A stretch of 64,000 nt of DNA, from positions 248,001 to 312,000 of the forward strand of contig SFLH01000001.1 in assembly GCA_004554585.1 (NCBI GenBank). The letters are read 5' to 3'. Numbering within the stretch: position 1 is the stretch's first letter; the number at the start of each line of letters is the position of its first letter. Source of the stretch: Clostridiales bacterium. GTDB lineage: Bacteria; Bacillota; Clostridia; Oscillospirales; Oscillospiraceae. The notes below the pieces were generated by a model, which was not told the DNA's origin, did no database searches, and worked only from the letters and a program-made list of their open reading frames with translations. Below are positions 60,082-64,000 of this stretch, piece by piece. Made by a program: the position numbers and the translations under genes.

Positions 60082-60909
60082 ATGCGCATCAACACCGTGT
60101 GGGCAGCCTACTTCAGCGCCACTGACACCACCAAAAAGGTGGTCACCCAGGTGGCCAGCCGCCTGGCCCAGCAGGCTGCCTGCCCCCTGAAGACCTATGA
60201 CTTCACCAGCCCCCAAGCCCGCAAACAGCCCAAGCAGTTCACCGCCGGAGACCTGGTGGTCTTCGGCACCCCCGTCTACGCCGGCCGCGTGCCCAACCTG
60301 CTCATCAAATTCGTGGCCGCCGTGCAGGGCGGCGGCGCTCTGGCCGTGCCCGTGGTATGCTACGGCAACCGGGCCTACGACGACGCCCTCATGGAGCTGC
60401 GCAACACCCTGGAGGCCGGCGGCTTTGCCACCGTGGCCGGGGCGGCTTTCTCCTGCCAGCACGCCTTCTCCCAGACCCAGAACGCCGGCCGGCCGGACAT
60501 CAGCGACCTGACCATCGCCACCGGCTTTGCCGACGCCGTCTTCCACAAGGTGGAGGCCCTGGCCTCCCTGGAGGGCCACACCCCCGTCCCCGTAGGGGGC
60601 AACGATCCCATCGGCCCCTATTACACCCCCCGGGACCGCCACGGCAACCCCATCAACATCCTCAAGGTTACCCCCAAGACCAGCGAGGAATGTACCCAGT
60701 GCGGCCTGTGCGCCGACGAATGTCCCCTGGGCTCCATCGACCCCCAGGACGCCGCCGCCATGATCGGCCCCTGCATGAAGTGCAACCGCTGTGTGCGCAT
60801 CTGCCCCGTCCAAGCCAAGTACTTCGACGACCCCAACTACCTCTACCACAAAACCGAGCTGGAGGACCAGTTCTCCTGGCCCAGAAAGAGCCCCGAGCTC
60901 TTCCTGTGA
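60082..60909 (+). CDS. EFR1 family ferredoxin-flavodoxin protein
   Basis: A 275-residue electron-transfer protein. An N-terminal flavodoxin-like domain (VWAAYFSATDTTKKVV binds FMN phosphate; VFGTPVYAGRVPNLLIKF) is followed by two 4Fe-4S clusters, CTQCGLCADECP and CMKCNRCVRICP. This is the EFR1 family, common in Clostridia; the exact electron partner is unknown. AAAGGAGC precedes the ATG. It is a single gene with its own promoter and terminator. Confidence 0.94.
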   Translation: MRINTVWAAYFSATDTTKKVVTQVASRLAQQAACPLKTYDFTSPQARKQPKQFTAGDLVVFGTPVYAGRVPNLLIKFVAAVQGGGALAVPVVCYGNRAYDDALMELRNTLEAGGFATVAGAAFSCQHAFSQTQNAGRPDISDLTIATGFADAVFHKVEALASLEGHTPVPVGGNDPIGPYYTPRDRHGNPINILKVTPKTSEECTQCGLCADECPLGSIDPQDAAAMIGPCMKCNRCVRICPVQAKYFDDPNYLYHKTELEDQFSWPRKSPELFL

Positions 60910-60932
60910 TCTTCTTCTCCCCCTCCATCCCC

Positions 60933-60970
60933 AACGGGCATCCGGCACAACCGCCGGATGCCCGTTTTTT
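60933..60970 (+). terminator. Terminator after the EFR1 gene
   Basis: AACGGGCATCCGGC, loop ACAACC and its complement, then TTTTTT. Confidence 0.9.
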
Positions 60971-60983
60971 GTGGAAAAAATCC

Positions 60984-61044
60984 TTGACAAAGCCGGTTTA
61001 CTTGGTGTAAACTAAGCCCGCAAAGAGGTTTACACCAAGTAAAC
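60984..61044 (+). promoter_or_regulatory. BlaI-type promoter with two operators
   Basis: TTGACA (60984-60989) and TAAACT (61008-61013), 18-base spacer. Operator 1 is GTTTACTTGGTGTAAAC (60996-61012), overlapping spacer and -10. Operator 2 is GTTTACACCAAGTAAAC (61028-61044), its exact reverse complement. Centre spacing is 32 bases, allowing two BlaI dimers on nearby helix faces. Confidence 0.92.
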
Positions 61045-61061
61045 CAACAGGAGGTGTTCCT

Positions 61062-61421
61062 ATGAACGAACTGCGCCTGGGCGCGGTGGAGACCCGCTTT
61101 GCGGAGCTGATCTGGGCCCACGAGCCCCTGTCCTCCGGGGAGCTGGTCAAGCTCTGCCAGGAGGAACTACAGTGGAAGAAATCCACCACCTACACCATTC
61201 TGCGCCGGCTGTGCCAGCGGGGCCTGTTTGAAAACCGGGACGGCACCGTCCGCTCCCTGGTCTCCAAAAATGACTTTCAGGCCATGCAGACCGAGCGCTT
61301 TGTAGAGGAGACCTTTGACGGTTCCCTGCCCGGATTTCTCACCGCCTTTTCCCGCAGAAAAAAACTTTCCAAGGAGGAGATCGACGCCCTGCAGAAATTC
61401 ATCGACGAAAGGAGGGTGTGA
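61062..61421 (+). CDS. BlaI/MecI/CopY family transcriptional repressor
   Basis: A 119-residue winged-helix repressor. LGAVETRFAELIWAHEPLSS, then QWKKSTTYTILRRLCQRGLF (recognition helix) and the C-terminal dimer region EIDALQKFIDERRV match the BlaI family. In the classic system the BlaR1 protease signal leads to cleavage of BlaI. GGAGG precedes the ATG. The twin operators directly upstream are its predicted sites. The next gene is its sensor partner. Confidence 0.94.
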   Translation: MNELRLGAVETRFAELIWAHEPLSSGELVKLCQEELQWKKSTTYTILRRLCQRGLFENRDGTVRSLVSKNDFQAMQTERFVEETFDGSLPGFLTAFSRRKKLSKEEIDALQKFIDERRV

Positions 61422-61423
61422 CC

Positions 61424-63148
61424 ATGCTCACCCCCCTGTTCTCCGTCATCCTGAACATGTCCATCACGGCAAGTGTTGTCATCCTGTTCGTCCTGCCGGC
61501 CCGGCGGCTGCTGAAGCATGCCCCGAAGGTCTTCTCTTACGCCCTGTGGGCGGTGGTCCTTTTCCGGCTGCTGTGCCCCTTCTCCCTGTCGGCTCAGTTT
61601 TCCCTCCTGGGCCTTTTCCAGGCCCCCGCTGGGGAGACCGGGCAGATGGCCTATCTCCCGCTGCCGTCTGACCCCACCCCACAGCAAACTCCCCTTCCCG
61701 CCACTGCTCCGGCAGCGGAAGCAGAAGAGCCCCCTGCAGAAGTTCCCCCTTCCCAGATCAGCAGCACGCCGTCGCCCTCTCTTATGGAGGTGGCAAGCGT
61801 TCTCTGGGCCGTGGGCGTTGCCGCCATGCTGGTGTACAGCTTGGCCCAGCTGATCCGCCTGCGCAGACGGCTGGTGGGCGCCATCCCCCTGTACGGCGTC
61901 CTCCGCTTGGCCGACCACATCGACACGCCTTTCGTCCTTGGCCTCTTCCGCCCCAAAATCTATCTTCCCTCCCATCTTTCCCCCCAGGAACAGCAATACA
62001 TCATCTGCCACGAGCAGCAGCACATCCGCAGAGGGGACCCCATCCTGCGCACAGTGGCCTTCGCCGCCCTGTGCCTGCACTGGTTCAACCCCCTGGTCTG
62101 GCTGGCCTTCCGCCTGTCGGGCCGGGACATGGAGATGTGCTGCGATGAAGGGGTCATCCGGCAGTTGGGCGCGGAGGTCCGCGGAGACTATTCCACCTGT
62201 CTGCTCCACTTTTCCGCCAGAGGACAACACAGCTTCACCGCCCCCCTCGCCTTTGGGGAGGGGGACACGAAAGAAAGGATCGAGAACATCATGAAAGCGC
62301 GCAAAAATCTCCCTTGGGCAGCCGCTGTGTCTGTGGCTCTGTGCCTGCTGCTGACCGCCTGCCTGGGGGCAAACCCCCAGGCAGGCGAGGAGGCTCAGGA
62401 CCCCGGAACCGCCGACCCCACGGCCGTATCCTACATCTCCCCCAGTGGTTCTACCCTCCAGTCTCAGTTGGAGAGCCATCTGAAACTCCTCTTCAACCAG
62501 GCCTACTCCCCTTATTACAAGGACTTGCGGTATGAGATGAGCGGCTATCAGGAGAGCCGGGACGGCGATGCCTTTACCGCCACCTTCCACTGGACCATGT
62601 ACAACCAGGACGACAGCGGGTTCTCCTCCTCCGGGGAGGCCGAGTCCAACTTCCAGCTCCAGGCTGCCGGAACGTGGCGCGATGGACAGATGGCTTTGCA
62701 GAACATCTTCTCCGATGTCAGCGTGAAGGGGCCCAGCGAGTACACCCAGCCCCTGGCCGACCTCTTCCCCAACGCCGGCGGCCCTGCGACCCTGACCGGA
62801 CAGATCTCGGGCTATGACCTGACGCCCGGCGCCCGCACCCTGTCCTTCGATCCCATGTTCCTGCTCACAGCAGAGAATGACGCCGCCCTCCTCCAGGACC
62901 TGGGCATCAACTCCAACAGCCTGCCCAACGGCTACACCTTCTACGACCTGGACCACCAAGCCTCCACCTATCCCATTGCGGACACGGTTCGGTGCCAGAC
63001 CTTGGCCGCCGATGAAAACGGCCAGTGGGCCTTGCAGGAAACCACCCTGGACCAGTTGATCCAAACCTTGGGGACCACCACCTTTGCCTATGACATCACC
63101 GTGGAGGGCGGACAGGTCACCGCCATCTCGGAACACTACATGCCTTAA
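61424..63148 (+). CDS. BlaR1/MecR1-like M56 membrane metallopeptidase with unfamiliar C-terminal domain
   Basis: A 574-residue sensor protease. N-terminal spans (SVILNMSITASVVILFVLPA; SYALWAVVLFRLLCPF) lead to the M56 zinc motif HEQQH (His196, Glu197, His200) and the downstream Glu in CCDEGV. A further span ends LLLTACLG at about residue 313, and the remaining roughly 260 residues are outside. That domain is not a class D beta-lactamase fold as in BlaR1; it looks like a mixed beta domain (DLRYEMSGYQESRDGDAFTA; AISEHYMP end). So it is probably tuned to another envelope signal. The ATG follows AAGGAGG at eight bases. It is coupled to blaI. Confidence 0.88.
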   Translation: MLTPLFSVILNMSITASVVILFVLPARRLLKHAPKVFSYALWAVVLFRLLCPFSLSAQFSLLGLFQAPAGETGQMAYLPLPSDPTPQQTPLPATAPAAEAEEPPAEVPPSQISSTPSPSLMEVASVLWAVGVAAMLVYSLAQLIRLRRRLVGAIPLYGVLRLADHIDTPFVLGLFRPKIYLPSHLSPQEQQYIICHEQQHIRRGDPILRTVAFAALCLHWFNPLVWLAFRLSGRDMEMCCDEGVIRQLGAEVRGDYSTCLLHFSARGQHSFTAPLAFGEGDTKERIENIMKARKNLPWAAAVSVALCLLLTACLGANPQAGEEAQDPGTADPTAVSYISPSGSTLQSQLESHLKLLFNQAYSPYYKDLRYEMSGYQESRDGDAFTATFHWTMYNQDDSGFSSSGEAESNFQLQAAGTWRDGQMALQNIFSDVSVKGPSEYTQPLADLFPNAGGPATLTGQISGYDLTPGARTLSFDPMFLLTAENDAALLQDLGINSNSLPNGYTFYDLDHQASTYPIADTVRCQTLAADENGQWALQETTLDQLIQTLGTTTFAYDITVEGGQVTAISEHYMP

Positions 63149-63187
63149 TCTTCGGTTTCTTCCCCTTGCTTTTTCTTCCCTCTCTCC

Positions 63188-63222
63188 TGCAGGCCCGCCC
63201 AAAAAAGGCGGGCCTGCAAATT
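63188..63222 (+). terminator. Terminator after the BlaR1-like gene
   Basis: TGCAGGCCCGCC and its complement around CAAAAAA, followed by AATTTTC. Confidence 0.85.
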
Positions 63223-63252
63223 TTCTGTCTTTCTGTCTTTTTGTTTTGGGTA

Positions 63253-63291
63253 CAAAAAATCCCTGACCCGGCGCGCCGTCAGGTCAGGGAT
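63253..63291 (-). terminator. Terminator of the leftward GNAT gene
   Basis: ATCCCTGACC and GGTCAGGGAT form the stem, followed on the minus strand by TTTTTT. Confidence 0.8.
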
Positions 63292-63317
63292 GGAATCTAT
63301 GGTGTCTCCCACCCCGC

Positions 63318-63788
63318 TTATGCCGTCTTGCCGTACCCCGGCAGGGTAGTGTTTTCAAACATCTGGGTGGGTTCGCCCCAGGCGCAGGCGTCGGGGCCGA
63401 TGGTGTAAAAGCCGTATTTCTCATAGTAGTTGGTGTGCTCGGTGGCCAGATAGATCTTGCCAAAGCCCAGCTCACCGCCCCGCCGGCGGGCGTGGTCGAT
63501 GAGGATGGGGCTGAGGTGCTGGCCCCGGAAGGCCGGGTCCACATACAGGGTGGCGATCCATAGGCCCTTCTTCTTGCTCCAAAGGATCTCCTTGATGGCC
63601 AGGGTATAGCCCCCCACCACCTTGTCTCCCTCCACGGCGATGTAGGCATCGGGCAGAGGGCCTTTGGTCTGTAGTACCTGGGCCATGTGCTTCTCGATCC
63701 AGGGCATGCAGGCCGGCCAATGGTTTTCCAAGCTCTCCAGCATGGCCGGAATATACTCCGGGTGCTCACGAATGGGATAGATCTTCAT
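63318..63788 (-). CDS. GNAT family N-acetyltransferase
   Basis: A 156-residue GNAT: MKIYPIREHPEYIPAMLESL, DAYIAVEGDKVVGGYTLAIK, LYVDPAFRGQHLSPILIDHA (acetyl-CoA loop) and YLATEHTNYYEKYGFYTIGP. The ATEH-N-YEKYGF pattern suggests the aminoglycoside 6'-/spermidine-like GNAT branch, but no substrate can be fixed. GGAGGGGAGAGTG precedes the ATG. A strong promoter is upstream. Confidence 0.9.
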   Translation of the reverse strand: MKIYPIREHPEYIPAMLESLENHWPACMPWIEKHMAQVLQTKGPLPDAYIAVEGDKVVGGYTLAIKEILWSKKKGLWIATLYVDPAFRGQHLSPILIDHARRRGGELGFGKIYLATEHTNYYEKYGFYTIGPDACAWGEPTQMFENTTLPGYGKTA

Positions 63789-63868
63789 CACTCTCCCCTC
63801 CTTTCCCAGGGGTCGTGACGGTCTTCCATGTGCTTCCCGAGGGAGGGAATTGCTCTCTCCCTCCACTT

Positions 63869-63896
63869 ATAGTATAGTGCTTTTATATAAAAATGC
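63869..63896 (-). promoter_or_regulatory. Promoter of the GNAT gene
   Basis: Reading leftward, TTGCAT (63891-63896) and TATACT (63869-63874), 16-base spacer. Confidence 0.75.
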
Positions 63897-63950
63897 AACC
63901 CCCATCTCGAAACTTTTTTGCAAATTCCACAGACAGGGGCTGCTATTTTT

Positions 63951-64000
63951 TTATTCTTCCATGGCGGTGATCAGACCCACCCGGCGGGCGTGGCGGCCGC
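63951..64000 (-). CDS. rpiB: Probable ribose-5-phosphate isomerase B, C-terminal end only
   Basis: Fifteen codons before a TAA read GRHARRVGLITAMEE. The R-H-x-R-R-V pattern near the end is typical of RpiB, which interconverts ribose 5-phosphate and ribulose 5-phosphate. The rest lies beyond the right edge, so the call rests on a very short match. Confidence 0.5.
   Translation of the reverse strand, partial: GRHARRVGLITAMEE

Overview
The window is a GC-rich chromosomal segment of a Gram-positive anaerobe. An Oscillospiraceae-like gut Clostridium (Flavonifractor/Lawsonibacter relatives) is the best guess. The evidence is strong AGGAGG ribosome sites with many TTG and GTG starts, OmpR-type two-component systems, a DacF-type carboxypeptidase, the YqhQ-PrmC-RecA-RecX-RimO-PgsA run, an LtaS-type enzyme, a VanW protein, an EFR1 ferredoxin-flavodoxin, and an IS256 element of the kind common in gut Firmicutes. 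The genus is an inference from gene content only.

Layout. 1-5 kb: a truncated sodium symporter, truA, and a leftward comEA-response regulator-kinase-GerMN block. 5-11 kb, rightward: a carboxypeptidase with a very long charged tail, two tandem Sir2 genes (the second looks catalytically dead), and fumC plus malic enzyme. 11-16 kb: a leftward, translationally coupled Gld-like ABC exporter (ATPase, permease, GldG, DUF4340). 16-18 kb: two paralogous membrane proteins with a small winged-helix regulator and a palindromic operator. 18-26 kb: an acetyltransferase/lipoprotein pair, then a rightward MATE-MFS-TenI/ThiE fusion-ThiD-GNAT-membrane protein run. 26-33 kb: leftward housekeeping genes (recQ, VOC protein, acetyltransferases, dpaL, guaD). 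34-36 kb: a potassium-channel and ClC pair. 36-46 kb: leftward HAD phosphatase, pgsA-rimO-recX-recA-prmC-yqhQ, and a second two-component system led by a lipoprotein.

A tRNA-Leu(CAA) at 46.4 kb marks the edge of an AT-rich insertion that runs to about 51.95 kb. The insertion carries an unrecognised two-gene operon (soluble protein plus two-TM membrane protein), small mobile-element-type ORFs, an IS256-family element broken by a one-base frameshift, a CD3324-type regulator, a short choloylglycine-hydrolase-like protein and a Vat/CatB-like acetyltransferase.

The host-like sequence resumes with a Fur-family regulator (own 7-1-7 operator) and a QueD-like protein with a zinc ribbon. It continues with a phospholipase C-like protein, an LtaS-type enzyme, a frameshifted HdeD-like gene, VanW, EFR1, a BlaI/BlaR1 pair with twin operators, a GNAT and the 3' end of a probable rpiB. 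The most novel-looking items are the two-gene island operon, the degenerate Sir2 partner, the TenI-ThiE fusion, the BlaR1 protein with an unfamiliar sensor domain, and the shared or self-directed promoter elements.
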